DNA from: Branchiostoma floridae
Lineage: Eukaryota; Chordata; Leptocardii; Amphioxiformes; Branchiostomatidae
Assembly (NCBI RefSeq): GCF_000003815.2
Contig: NC_049997.1
Span: 4,553,893 to 4,615,892 of the forward strand
DNA length: 62,000 bases
Direction of reading: 5' to 3'
The translations under genes and the position numbers were made by a program. The notes beneath the pieces are model-generated. The model saw nothing but the letters and a program-made list of their open reading frames with translations. It had not been told where the DNA came from and searched no databases. Positions 32,470 through 44,100 of this stretch are shown in pieces. Position 1 is the stretch's first letter. Each line of letters opens with the position of its first letter.

Positions 32470-33887
32470 GGTTCAGTTCATCAACTTGATCACATTCTGG
32501 TCAATAGGAAATGGGCCAACTCTCTACTTAACTGTCGAGCGTATAACACTGTTGAACTGAAATCAGACCACTGGATCTTAAGCATCGTATTGTCAATAAG
32601 TCTGAGAACAATCAGGGGAAAACCATGTGAAAGAGTCAAATCAAGTGGTGAAACAGTCACTGACATGTACAAAGAATTTGAAACTGCAGTCAAGGAAGTA
32701 GCGACAAGAGTCGTTGGGAAACAGAAACCGTTCGGCATGCCCAGCTGGGTGTTGGCAGAAACCATCAAGTTGAAAGCAGACAGGGACGAAGCCAAAAGAA
32801 GGTTCCTCGTGACTAAAACACGAAAAGCGAAAGAGTCGTGGAGGAGTCTAAACAGTGCACGGAATGAGTCATACAAAAGTGATAAAACCAGAGCACTCAA
32901 CAGGCAGATTAAAGAGAGCTAGTGACGGCCGACGAGAAAAGAGAATACCTGGAAAACCATCAATGACCTGTCAGGAAAGACACAGAGGGTTAGAGCCAAG
33001 GTCAAGATGAGGAATGGTTCCCCTCCTTCCAGTGGCACAGAGCTCCTCCAGGAATGGAGGGAATACTTCAGCTCCCTATTGAACAACAACTCTACTTCGA
33101 TTCTACTTCTGCAAAGGATCTGCCACTTCCTGCAGAACAAGACCTTCCCATTTCCACTCAGCCCCCTCGTTTGAGGAAACCTAGGCTGCTGTGCAACTCA
33201 AACGCAAGAAGGCAGCTGGAATGGATGATGGAATTACTGTGGAATCTCTCCTAAGTGGTGTTGCCACGATAACAAATAAAGGTCTTGCACAACTTCCGTG
33301 TTGAAGAATACAATACCTTTGTACCCCTTGAACAGTGGACTACGAACGTCATTATCCCTCTGCCCAAGAAGAGTGACCTAAGGCAAATGACAAACTATAG
33401 AGGAATTACACTTATGTCAACTGCAGGCAAGGTCTACAACAAAATCCTTCTGAACAGGATACGCAGCCACATTGACCCTATCCTGAGGAGGAACCAGGCT
33501 GGATTCCGGGAAGGCCGTAGCCCTGCACAACAGATCCACATACTCAGACGTATAATAATGAAGCTTTAGGAACCACCAATTCCCACTGTGGGTGACATAC
33601 ATAGATTTCAAAAAGGCGTTTGATTCCATAGACAGGGCAATGATGTTTGCTGTGTTACGCCAGTACGGCATCCGTGAAGAAGTGGTCAAGGCCACAAGTG
33701 TTTTGTACAAGAACTCAAAAAGCGTTGTCATGGTTGACGGTTATATGTCTCAGAGCTTCTATGTGACAATTGGAGTCCTGCAGGGCGATGTGTTGGCACC
33801 TTCCTTATTTATTATCCTCATTGACTACCTCCTGAGGAGGGCTACAGCAGACAGTGACTCGGGGATTGTGACTCAATACTCGCCGTG
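32470..33887 (+). pseudogene. Non-LTR retrotransposon (LINE) endonuclease-reverse transcriptase, broken
   Basis: The reading starts inside the endonuclease C-terminus (QLDHILVNRKW, then LKSDHWILS, the conserved Asp-His ending). A linker with NTWKTINDLSGKTQR follows. The reverse transcriptase begins at KKAAGMDDGITVESLL, then VIIPLPKKSDLRQMTNYRGI, QAGFREGRSPAQQI, TYIDFKKAFDSIDRA (motif A aspartate) and GVLQGDVLAPSLF. At least three frameshifts or stops separate these blocks (near 32920, 33100-33240 and 33569). The copy ends before the catalytic (Y/F)ADD motif, where an inverted-repeat element starts at 33910. It is 5'-truncated and cannot be functional. Confidence 0.9.
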
Positions 33888-33909
33888 ACCTGACCATGTG
33901 TCATTGGGA

Positions 33910-34224
33910 TAAGCTAAGGGCACAACCCGCCGTACGTGCAAATACGTGCTGTCTACGTGCCGAAACGTGGGCAATCTTATGGGATCCGAAAGTGGTACGA
34001 ATGCCTCCGTACGAACTCGTAGGAATCCGACGGATTTGGGAGCACGCAGACACGACGTAGAACTTTACGTGCAAGCAAACATTTGTGTGCCATCGGGCTG
34101 AGGATTCGACCCCATACGTGCCAGTCTGAACGTTTAAAAAAAATACGTAGCGGACGTGCCCCCCCCCCCCCCCAAAAAAACGTATGGACAAATTACACGT
34201 ACAGCGGGTTGTGCCCTTAGCTTA
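33910..34224. mobile_element. MITE with TAAGCTAAGGGCACAACCCG ends, copy 1
   Basis: The left end TAAGCTAAGGGCACAACCCG is matched by CGGGTTGTGCCCTTAGCTTA at the right. The interior is rich in TACGTGC and GTACG and contains a poly(C) tract. A larger copy lies at 43753-44443. It abuts the LINE pseudogene. Confidence 0.9.
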
Positions 34225-34391
34225 AGGCACTTTTAAGTTAAACACGATATATCCACCGCGACGGTGGATTGACATTACCGAGCCTCTTCGAGTAATCGCT
34301 TAAAAGTGTGCCCAGAATACACACGGTTTTGGTGCGCCAGTGTACCAACATCTGCACATTACTGCTCTCCAAGTTTTTTTTTACGTTTTTA

Positions 34392-34510
34392 GTCGTTTTT
34401 ATCGGGCTTTCTATTTTTTGTTATCTTGTTGTGTTTTGTTAATCGTTTTTTACGGGCTTTCTATTTTTTTATCTTACTGTATTTTGACACAAAAGCCCGA
34501 TAAAAACGAC
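34392..34510. repeat. Perfect 19-bp inverted repeat (hairpin)
   Basis: GTCGTTTTTATCGGGCTTT at 34392 is mirrored by AAAGCCCGATAAAAACGAC ending at 34510. A direct echo, TTTTTTACGGGCTTTCTATT, lies in the loop. Confidence 0.85.
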
Positions 34511-34623
34511 AAAAAAGGTTTAAAAAAAACAGCCGGAGCCTAACCTCTGCTTACAAAGTACACATTGACTACCGAGAGCCGTAATTTCTTTTGCGCCATA
34601 TTAAGGCGGGCCATTAACATATA

Positions 34624-34804
34624 TACTGTAAATGCAGAAACTTTCACGGTGATTTAATATTCCGCTTCACCGCGAACTTAAAACCACCGCAAACATTTTC
34701 TATGACAGTAAAAGACTACAGAGCATGGTGCTACGGCGAAATTGAAACCACCGCGAAAAGTTCTTTTTAATTAAATCCCCGTGAACTTGAATACATTTAC
34801 AGTA
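34624..34804. mobile_element. Palindromic CGCGGT-rich MITE, copy 3
   Basis: Starts TACTGTAAATGCAGAAAC and ends ATACATTTACAGTA, with ACCACCGC blocks inside. Confidence 0.85.
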
Positions 34805-34871
34805 CCCCCTTTCACTAGAACGGCGCTCTCGCCGCGCGCTCTCTGCGACCTGAAATTTGAGATATCCCTTC

Positions 34872-35105
34872 ATACCCCTGTCACATTATCTACTATCTTC
34901 GGGCGTATCGATGGAAGATCGGCCATACTTAAGGTCGACAGAGGGTTGCGCGTATTTTTCACCTGAAAACCGTCCCTGTCACATATCAGCCATACTTTGT
35001 ATCTTGTACAATTGTTGTGCAATAAAGTTATTATTTTAAGCGAGGCTTGGGCGATTGCCACAGAATCGTCGTTCGATCGATTTTCGCCAAATGTGACAGG
35101 GGTAT
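34872..35105. mobile_element. MITE with ATACCCCTGTCACATT ends
   Basis: ATACCCCTGTCACATT at the left and AATGTGACAGGGGTAT at the right are perfect 16-bp inverted repeats. It shares CGTATTTTTC, ATCGATTTTCGCC and ATAAGCC motifs with the larger element at 10695-11496, so the two are one family. Confidence 0.85.
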
Positions 35106-35700
35106 AACAAATTGTATCTGGAAAAGAAACGATTTTTGTACACTTTCTGTGCTTTGTTGTCTCCTCAGTCAAACTTTTACATTTTGTGTGATATAACAAA
35201 TGTGAAAACGAAGGTTAAACATATCCTATTTAGGTCGCAGTGAGAGCGCAGCACGATCGCCGTCTCGTGGAAAGGGGGCCATACTAACTGCGTCACAAAC
35301 AAGATGACAGACGCTGTGACTCAATCAATTACCCCTGTATAGAAATGAAAAGGTCTATTGTTCTCTTGCACACATCCTCTCAATGTGGTACTCTAGCTGA
35401 TTGAAATACAAGCTTTTAATACAGGAAGACGGTTACTTTTAAATTATTCAGCGAGCACGGGCGTTTCTTTGTTGACTGTGGTGAGAGAAAATAAACTCGG
35501 TGATCATTTTGTCGCCAAGTCGTGCCCGCAACCTCTTCTGTAGTGGACGGGTGTGTGTCTAGTCGGCAATCAATTGAAGGTTAGTCCGTTATGTACATGT
35601 TTCAAATAATTATACTTTGGTATCACTTGTACAATCTGTATCTGTATCTATATAGCCAGTATAACCGCCGTTCGGCGTAACACACCAGCTTCGCAGGCAC
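35106..35700. other. No gene seen
   Basis: Contains a GCGCTCTCAC-type motif near 35230 that recurs inverted near 40020-40140. No coding sequence was recognised. Confidence 0.35.
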
Positions 35701-35719
35701 GCGGCGCGGCAGCAGCTGG

Positions 35720-36060
35720 TTATATTACACTGAACAACCTGTCACACCTAACTTTAGCACATCTATCTGCAAGCGTTCTTTAAAGCTATCCAGAGAAGAT
35801 GCCCCTACTGTGCTTGGTGATAACAAATTCCAATCTACGATAGTTCTGGGAAAATACGAATTTTGGAACACATCAATCCTAGGTTGGTAACTCTGGTACT
35901 TGAAGTCATGGCTGTTTCTTGAATCTTGTTCTTTTTTGAGCTGGTATGATATAATTATCAGTCGGCACGTCCACCAGCTTATTGGTCATTTTGTACATCA
36001 TGCAAACTGTATGTACAATTGGCCAAGTGTTGAGATGAGGAGGTGGAACACGTAGATTAC
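35720..36060 (-). pseudogene. LINE reverse transcriptase C-terminal fragment (CR1/L2/Jockey-like)
   Basis: On the minus strand one frame reads CMMYKMTNKLVDVP then DNYIIPAQKRTR; after a frameshift another reads DVFQNSYFPRTIVDWNLLSP and SSLDSFKERLQ. The order MMYK..LVD, then RTR, then NSFFPRTIxxWN and LxxFKxRL is the usual end of CR1/L2/Jockey-group LINE proteins. The 3' tail continues to about 35640 with a GTATCTATATAGCCAGTATA segment, echoed near 52670. Confidence 0.8.
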
Positions 36061-36144
36061 GTGCGTTGCGATAAGTAGTAAAAAGTAAAAATATAAGTTT
36101 CTTAGGGGAAAGACCCTGGTGAAAGTCCGGGCAGTTTTTGCACA

Positions 36145-36410
36145 TTGAATACTTGTAACTTTGCTTTCTACATAATGGATTTTGGTTTACAAATTACATT
36201 TTGTTTTTTTTTTAATGTGTTGTTCATTTCATGGATCTACGCACACGTTGAAACAAAACCTCCCACCATGATATATTTTAAGATGAAAGCCTACCTCTTA
36301 CTGAAAAATTTTGTCCGAGGCTATTTTGCTTGAAATTACGATAACATTTTTGGGGGGCTTAAACATCTTAAACGACTATTTTCTTGGTAATTTTTTTCAT
36401 ATACACTAAA
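36145..36410. other. No gene seen
   Basis: AT-rich sequence between a LINE fragment and a minisatellite, with only short open frames. Confidence 0.4.
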
Positions 36411-36412
36411 GT

Positions 36413-36897
36413 TAAATATGTACAGATCAAATGTCTAGACTTTAAGAGTAATCTTTAAGCATATGTAAAGATCAAATGTCCAGACTTTAAGAGTAATCTT
36501 TAAGCATTATGTAAAGATCAAATGTCCAGACTTTAAGAGTAATCTTTAAGCATTATGTAAAGATCAAATGTCCAGACTTTAAGAGCAATTTCATAGCATA
36601 TGTAAAGATCAAATGTCTAGACTTTAAGAGTAATCTTTAAGCGTATGTAAAGATCAAATGTCCAGACTTTAAGGGTAATCTTTAAGCATTATGTAAAGAT
36701 CAAATGTCCAGACTTTAAGAGTAATCTTTAAGCATACGTAAAGATCAAATGTCCAGGCTTTAAGAGTAATCTTTAAGCATACATAAAGATCAAATGTCCA
36801 GACTTTAAGAGCAATTTCATAGCATATGTAAAGATCAAATGTCTAGACTTTAAGAGTAATCTTTAAGCATATGTAAAGATCAAATGTCCAGACTTTA
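36413..36897. repeat. 44-bp minisatellite, about 11 copies
   Basis: The unit contains TGTAAAGATCAAATGTCCAG, then ACTTTAAGAGTAATCTTTAA and GCATA. At two places a variant with AGCAATTTCATAGCATA replaces the usual end, 5 units apart, so a block of units was duplicated. Confidence 0.92.
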
Positions 36898-37655
36898 TTA
36901 TATTTATTAAAGAGAAATCGCATAGCATATGTAATGATCCAATTAACTCTTGATGTTTCAATTTTAGTTCTTTGTAGTATTTATTTATTTATTGGTTTGG
37001 CTGTACAGAACACACAGCCAGGGCTGCCCAACTAGCCTACGGCTATTACAAAGGGCTAACCCCGCTGACAAACACATAGACAATACATATCAAAAGAACA
37101 TTTATATATACACGGTGAAGAATGACTTACATATCATCTACAATGGAGTATATAACATCATATCATCGACAACAATATTTGCAATGAGAGGTCAGGGTCT
37201 GTATATACAGTGTATGACTAATTTACCATGCGTAAGGGTCGCCTAGACATTCACACAGTTTTCTTTTGAAAGAAGCAGTGGAGGTGGCTGTGCGAGTAGC
37301 AGTAGGGAGAGTGTTCCAGAGTGCTGTTGCTCTGTAGATGAATGTTTTGCGATTTCTTTGAAGTATTGACGTTTTTACAAATTATTTTTTGATTCAACTT
37401 CTACATCTGCTGCCGGTCGCTCTCTTCTCTCTCCTCCTCTATTTTTTGTGCATGCAAACACACTAGAATCAGATTCTATTTCCGTGACGTGGCTGGCCTG
37501 GTGTTGAGTAAAAAGCACTATAGTTCCATTAGACATGTATTTCTTTATTTTCTTGATTCAGCTCTTCATCTGTTGTAAAATAAGTGTCGATAGTGAGCAC
37601 GCTTCAGGGCCAAGGGATCTGCGCTTTCCCTGTTCGGGAGAATAACCTCGATGAT

Positions 37656-39131
37656 GATAACACAAACGTCACTACCTGGTTCACACAATACTTAGAGCAG
37701 GTAGAAAGTTCTTAGTCATATTGGAATATAAGCTGTTAATCCTTCAGTCCTGCTGCTGTTTGAATAATTTATTGCACAGGTGTTCCTCTGTTTTCTTATA
37801 TAGGCAAAAATAAAACTTAGTAGTCATTTTCAGCTGAAGCCATACACAGGACTGTTGTTCGGGAATCTAAAGGTGCGTCCGAGGGTTACATTAATTTGTT
37901 ATAGGGTATCAACTGCAATATAGTCTAGTTAATTGTCAGGTAATTTTGATAGCAATATCCAGATCATTATTTACCTGATATGCGCATAAGAAAGGACGTA
38001 CATCTATAAGAATGTATAATTTGCAGACCTGACTCCCTCACTTACTCACTTACTTTCTTACTCATACACTCACTCACTCACTCACTCACTCACTCACTCA
38101 CTCACTCACTCACTCACTCACTCACTCACTCACTCACTCACTCATTCACTCACCCACCCACTCACTCACTCACTCACTCACTCACTCACTCACTCACCCA
38201 CCCACCCACTCACTCACTCACTCACTCACTCACTTACTCACTCATTCACTCACTCACTCACTCACTCACTCACTCACCCACCCACTCACTCACTCACTCA
38301 CTCACTCACTTACTCACTCATTCACTGACTCACTGACTGACTGACTCACTGACTCACTAGTACTCACTCACTCACTCACTTGCTCACTCACTCACTCACT
38401 CACTCACTTGCTCACTCACTCACTCACTCACTCACACAACTGTTTAGAGACTATCTATTTTTTGAAAAGGATAACATCTTCGGTACTTCCAAGCCAAGTC
38501 ACAGAGAATAATAAAAGTTAAAGTTTATCTTAAAACTTGATGAGGAAAAGGTGAGATAAATAAGAGTGAACGGGTGAAGTTAATATACATAAGGTGGGAT
38601 TTGAACTAGATTCAACAGGCTAGTTACCAACATACGTCATGAGGTCTATGTTATACAAGTTAAAATAACTGCATTGTAATGCCAAAACTTTTTCAGAAAT
38701 TCAGCATGATTGTATCAAATTTTTCCTAGTTTTGAGCTTTCGACAACATATTGTAATTTTTTCCCATAAAGTGGTAAAATCAGTTTTCAAGTCGCCATAT
38801 TGTGGAGAGCTGCCAAGAAGAAATAACAGACCTCAGCCAAACACCTACTATTATTACTGTTGCATGGAGACATGATAACACATACGTCACTACCTGATTC
38901 ACACAATACATAGGGCAGGTAGAAAGATCTTAGTCATATTGTAATATAAGCTGTTAATCCTTCAGACCTGCTGCTGTTTGAATAATTTAGTGCACAGGTG
39001 TTCTTCTGTTTTCATATATAGGCAAAAATAAAAGTTAGTAGTCATTTTTAATGGGAACCGTACAGAGGACTGTTGTTCGGGAATCTACAGGTGCGTCCGA
39101 GGGTTACATTAATCTGTTATAGGGTATCAAA
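37656..39131. repeat. Pair of 260-bp direct repeats flanking the (CACT)n tract
   Basis: The copies at 37656-37912 and 38874-39131 share CGTCACTACCTG, TAATATAAGCTGTTAATCC, CTGCTGCTGTTTGAATAATT, GGACTGTTGTTCGGGAATCT and GGTGCGTCCGAGGGTTACAT, at about 90% identity by eye. They are 1.2 kb apart in direct orientation. Confidence 0.88.
38030..38436. repeat. (CACT)n / (ACTC)n microsatellite, about 400 bp
   Basis: Long tetranucleotide tract with CACC, CATT, CACTGACT and TTGCTCACT interruptions arranged in repeated blocks. Confidence 0.95.
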
Positions 39132-39255
39132 TGTGAAATAGACAACGGTCAGTGGTGGAAACTTATCCATTTCAAACCCCTGAAGTCCAGATATTTAGTT
39201 CTTGCATGCGTGTCAACCCCAAATGTTGCCAAGGGAAAAGTCACATTCGTAGGAA

Positions 39256-39355
39256 NNNNNNNNNNNNNNNNNNNNNNNNNNNNNNNNNNNNNNNNNNNNN
39301 NNNNNNNNNNNNNNNNNNNNNNNNNNNNNNNNNNNNNNNNNNNNNNNNNNNNNNN
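39256..39355. other. Assembly gap (100 N)
   Basis: Run of 100 N, probably a gap of nominal size. Confidence 0.99.
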
Positions 39356-39359
39356 AGAA

Positions 39360-40760
39360 GTATATTTTGATGAATTTTGTTGTCAAATCATACTTTTGTG
39401 TCATGAATCACTTCCTAATTAAAATCATGGGTAAAACAAATTGGACAACTACACATACGGTGCTTTATTCAGCGTTTCGAGTCACAGGATTACTCCAGAT
39501 TAGATATAACACAAATTGACGAGAAAGAACTCGGAGAAATGTTCAAATGTACAATGAATTAAATTGAGATAGAATAATCAAGAACACAAAGGTTTATTAT
39601 GTCTTATTTTTAAATGTTAACAGAATAACATTTTAGTTTTCATGTTCTTAACCTGTAGATTGAGATTATAGAAGACTTATTTTCAATAGACATTACTATT
39701 CTATTATTTACGATAATAACCTGGCATGATAATGATATTCATTTTGAACAAGTTACATGGCAAATTTAATTTAAACAAAACAGCAAGTCAAGCGTTAAGA
39801 TAATCTTAGACTCACGCTGAACGACTCTACAGTGAGCAAAATTGGATTTGTTTAAAGCCTTGATTTTGTAATTTAAAATTACGTAAGACGTAAAAGTATG
39901 ACTTGACATACAATAAAATACACAAAAGGTAAGACATCTCGTTCTTTATCTCTGAAATTCGTTGAGTAATCTTTAAAGTTCTTGGCAGCCCATAAAAATT
40001 GCGGTCCTTTGAGTTTTCTGTCGCGCTGAGAGCGCGCTGGCGTCGCAGGAGAGATTCCACTAGAGCAGCTTTTTCTGCCATCGCGGCGCTCTCACGGCGA
40101 TGGTGCAAGTTTGCCATCGCCGTGAGAGCGCAGTGAGAGCGCCGTCAAGTGGAATGGTGGTCATACCAAACACATTTTAAAGATAGTACATGCTGCTTTC
40201 TCTGCTTAGCATTTGGCACTAATGAGGAAGAGTATAGGAGTTAAAAACACACATCACTACCAGCGGACTAGCCCCCTGCTATGTGGCTTTGGCTACAGAA
40301 ATGGACATGAGTTCCGCCCCTAAGCATCTAGATCTGTTACAGATGCACGGAAAGGGTAACATTTTAATTCTAAAGAGGCCATGTTGTGAAAACTCACGCA
40401 CCAACTCTGAGGAAAATTACCTCAGACACCTCATTATGGCCCAATCAATTATTGTTGCACACGGCTGAGAAGGTCTATTGTTAACCGCCGAGCCCCCCCA
40501 TTGTACTGTGGCGTGGCATATTGGAAGATAAGAAGTCAATTATTCTGGCCTGATACAGTTTTACAGTCTATTACACATGTGTCTCCTTGGGGACTTATGT
40601 TGTGAGATCTTAATTGCTTTACCTACCATTCTGTCTTACGTTGCCACGTGTGCATTCAACTTCTAATGTGCTGGATATTCATTAAGTTGAATAATTTTCT
40701 TTCGCAATAAACGTATGATAGCAATAAATAAAAACAGGGCAATGTCGAATTTCTTACTCT
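39360..40760. other. Region upstream of the secreted gene, no exon proven
   Basis: AT-rich DNA plus a GC-rich palindromic patch at about 40020-40145 with GCGCTCTCA/TGAGAGCGC motifs. A 5' UTR exon of the secreted gene should lie upstream of 40966, since that exon appears to start at a splice acceptor, but I could not place it. Confidence 0.4.
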
Positions 40761-40766
40761 TTTCTA

Positions 40767-40996
40767 ACAATGTTCTTTTTTGTTCCAGCACTGACAGTCG
40801 AATACAGCTAGTAAATTTTCATTCCTTTTTTTTTAATTTTCTGCCCTCCAGGATCATGAAGATTCAACTGCTGATACTTTTACAATGTTCTTTTTTGTTC
40901 CAGCACTGACAGTCGAATACAGCTAGTAAATTTTCATTCCTTTTTTTTTAATTTTCTGCCCTCCAGGATCATGAAGATTCAACTGCTGATACTTAT
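40767..40996 (+). repeat. 115-bp tandem duplication spanning a splice acceptor and start codon
   Basis: The same 115 bp occurs at 40767-40881 and 40882-40996. Each copy holds a polypyrimidine stretch, TTCTGCCCTCCAG, GATCATG and codons for MKIQLLIL. In the first copy the frame runs into the repeat and stops after 17 codons (MKIQLLILLQCSFLFQH). Only the second copy opens into the full first coding exon. Confidence 0.92.
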
Positions 40997-41120
40997 CTTT
41001 CTGGTTGGCGCGCCCTGCGCCGTGCCACCGGAGGGTAGGAAGGAACAACCGAATGCCCTCAACCAGGCCACTGCAACGGGTGGACGTGCAGGGACCTCTG
41101 GACTCGGACGGCGGACTGAG
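40971..41120 (+). CDS. Secreted PAN-like protein, first coding exon (signal peptide)
   Basis: 50 codons from ATG to ACTGAG, donor GTACGA, phase 0. The ATG follows CCTCCAG|GATC, so a 5' UTR intron is likely. Confidence 0.72.
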
Positions 41121-44100
41121 GTACGATCCACTCATTTGAATCTTTACCTCATATGGTTTTATATAATTGGCATTTATTGGCATTCCTTTATGTGTTTGCC
41201 TATATGTTTGTTGTTGTAACGTAACTTTAACGCACTGTAAATGCATTTAAATTCGCGGAGATTTAATTTCGCGGTAGCGGGAAAATGGACTTTTCGCGGT
41301 GGTTTTAATTTCGCGGTAGTACCATGCACTGTAGTCTCTTACTGCCATGGAAAAATGTTCGATGGTTTTAAATTCGCGGTGAAGCGGCCACCGCGAAAAC
41401 CGCGAACATTAATCCACCGCGAAAGTTTCTGCATTTACAGCAAGTATTCTAGTTTCGCAGTTGTTTTCTTCAGGCCTCACTGACTTGATTATATAGATTG
41501 CATCCTCTAGAGACACCAAAATGCACGAGGGCAAAAAAATTCAGAAAAAAACGCTGCCCACCATATAGAACTGAAAATCCAGTTCATTATTTCCCGGGCT
41601 TGGTTTAAACTTGTGTTAGATAGTAGTAAAGAGAAACGGTAGTGAAGTTTGGTCAGTACAAAAAGAACTAATGTATATTTTCTCAAGGATTGCCACATAT
41701 ACAAGCAAGACTAGTAACAAGATTGCCAGAGTGAGAGTTGAAGGTTAAACTATAAGTGACAAGAGCTATTTGTCAACGCTATGTAGGATGTGGAAGTCAC
41801 GTTGATATATAAGGCATACAGCAAGTAAATGTTATGAATGAAATCCTATGCAAAAATGATAAGACAGCACGAAAAAAACAATATGGGCAAAAAAAAGCAA
41901 GATGGCTATTAGTATTTTTTTTCAAACTAGACACCATAAACGTCGTAACAACATATGAAGTGACAAAACGTGGCATCACAACTTAAAGAAGTGAACAATT
42001 GTAGTAAAAGTGTCACTTGTGTGGTACACTAGTGTCATTTGCCAAGCTGGCAACTCCATTCATGGCTTCCATATTGGTGCCACTTTTTCAACTATCCAAC
42101 AAGTTTCACTTCTGCAACTAAAGTCATGGCTACCTCCCTAGTGTTATATCTACAATCATAATTATTAGGCTACAACACAACTTCAACATGTTTGCCTAGT
42201 TTGGTCTGACCATCCCCGTAGAAGACAAAAATATTGTTTTCTTGTCTGAAATCAGACGGAAATAATATTAGCACGTTCAAGTAACCCATAACTTTACTTG
42301 CTGTGGCCTAAGATAGAAAATAACCCATTTCGTTACCAAACATAAAGACGTGGCCGCGTAACATAATTTGAAGACGTCGTGTAAACAACCACCTGTTTAT
42401 ATCGATCGTAATTTGTCTTATTGTCATCAGATCCCGGAGGTGGAGCCAGTTCCACGTGGTGCTGACGGGATGGCGGATCACAGCGCCACCTTGCGAGATG
42501 CTAAGGGATCGTCCAACTTTGACAAGCTACCTTACGGTGGGTTGAAAGCTTCTTTTCAAATTAGAAGAGCTTGGAGGTGTTATCGATGGTAGTTATGAAT
42601 TTGCCACCCAGCAAACGCGTCGCCGCATAATAGCCTCGAACAAAAATGTTGAAAGTCGCGAATCAACGCACTCCCTACGATGTAAACTGTAGATGGAAAC
42701 GATGTAAACTGTATCTCTGTTATGTACTATATCTGACCCTTGCCTCTTCCCTCATGACCTCAATGAAAAGCGGCCTGCTGGCCCTTGTGAGCTTTCATGA
42801 ATAAATAAAGGTTGAAACAAACAAATCTACCCTCTCCACTTGGCGATGCTAGCGCAGATACGACATTCACGGCATATTAATCCCGGTGCAAACCAGCATA
42901 TGTTAAAAATTGCGAATCAGACCCCCCCCCCCCCCCATACACTATACGATTCCAACAAGAAACAGTAAACTAGCAGCTGGCGGTTTCCTGGCATTCATAA
43001 TGAATTCCTATCCAATTAGGCAATAACTATCGAGTTGCGAGGTCTTTTGCATAATCAGTGAGGATGTTATCTTATACCAGCGTTTATCTAATATTGTCCC
43101 GGACATGGTACGGTCTTGACATTGAGGTTGTAGCTCTGAAAACATTCCAAAGAGATAACTGAACAAAGGAACGAAGATTTTCCATTATTTTTTGGCATGC
43201 TTCAGCAAAGATGTACGCAATGATATGCATGATATGCAAATGAGGACATAATTCTTATAATTAAAGAGGAACGTATATAATTCCATTGTTTACCGTATCT
43301 AAACTTTAATCAATGTAACACATTTGATATATGAATAGTGAAGCATAAACAGATACTAAAGTGCATTATTTATTGACTCACCTTTGTATGTCTTCAGGTC
43401 TGTCAAGGTCTTTGTTTTGATATTGATTATGACCGGATGGATACTCTTAATTTGATACATGTAGAATGTAAAAAAAAAAAAATTTTCAGGTCCCTTACGA
43501 GGCCAAGAAGACCCAGCCGATCGGAACGTGCGTGATGTGAGCGGCTGGGAAGGTTAGTTTTATTTTTAGAGTACCATCTTTTTTTTTTGTTTCCTTCGAC
43601 TTGTGGTGAACCGTATGAGTGCATTCCTTATCCAAGTATGTTATCTAGCTATTAGATGAATGTGTGAAAAATTTATCAATCAAGAGTTTACCACTCTCTG
43701 GCAACCTAAAATAAAGCGCCGTGAGTTCGAGTGCGTAAAAAGTGCGCTATGTTAAGCTAAGGGCACAACCCGCCGTACTTGCAAGTGCGTGCTGTCTACG
43801 TGCCAAAACGTGGGCAATCTTTTGGTATCCTTAAGTGGTAAGTACCGTCTCCGTACGAAAACGTGGCGAATCACACGGATTTGGGAGCACGCAGACGCGC
43901 CGTAGAAATTTAAGTGCATGCAGAACTTTCTCTGCGTTCGGGCTGCGGATTCGCCCTCCGTACGTGCCAGTACGGGCGACGCGCCTGCCCTGTACAGCCA
44001 ATGGGCGCACAACGCACTGGCTCCGTGAGTTTATTAAAGTTTTCTCAGGTCAAGTGCTCTTGTAGTTACTATTGCAGCATCAGAATCCGGAGTCTCTGTG

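Noticed and set aside
32590-32922. 110-codon frame as an independent gene
   Set aside because: It is the linker between endonuclease and reverse transcriptase of the broken LINE.
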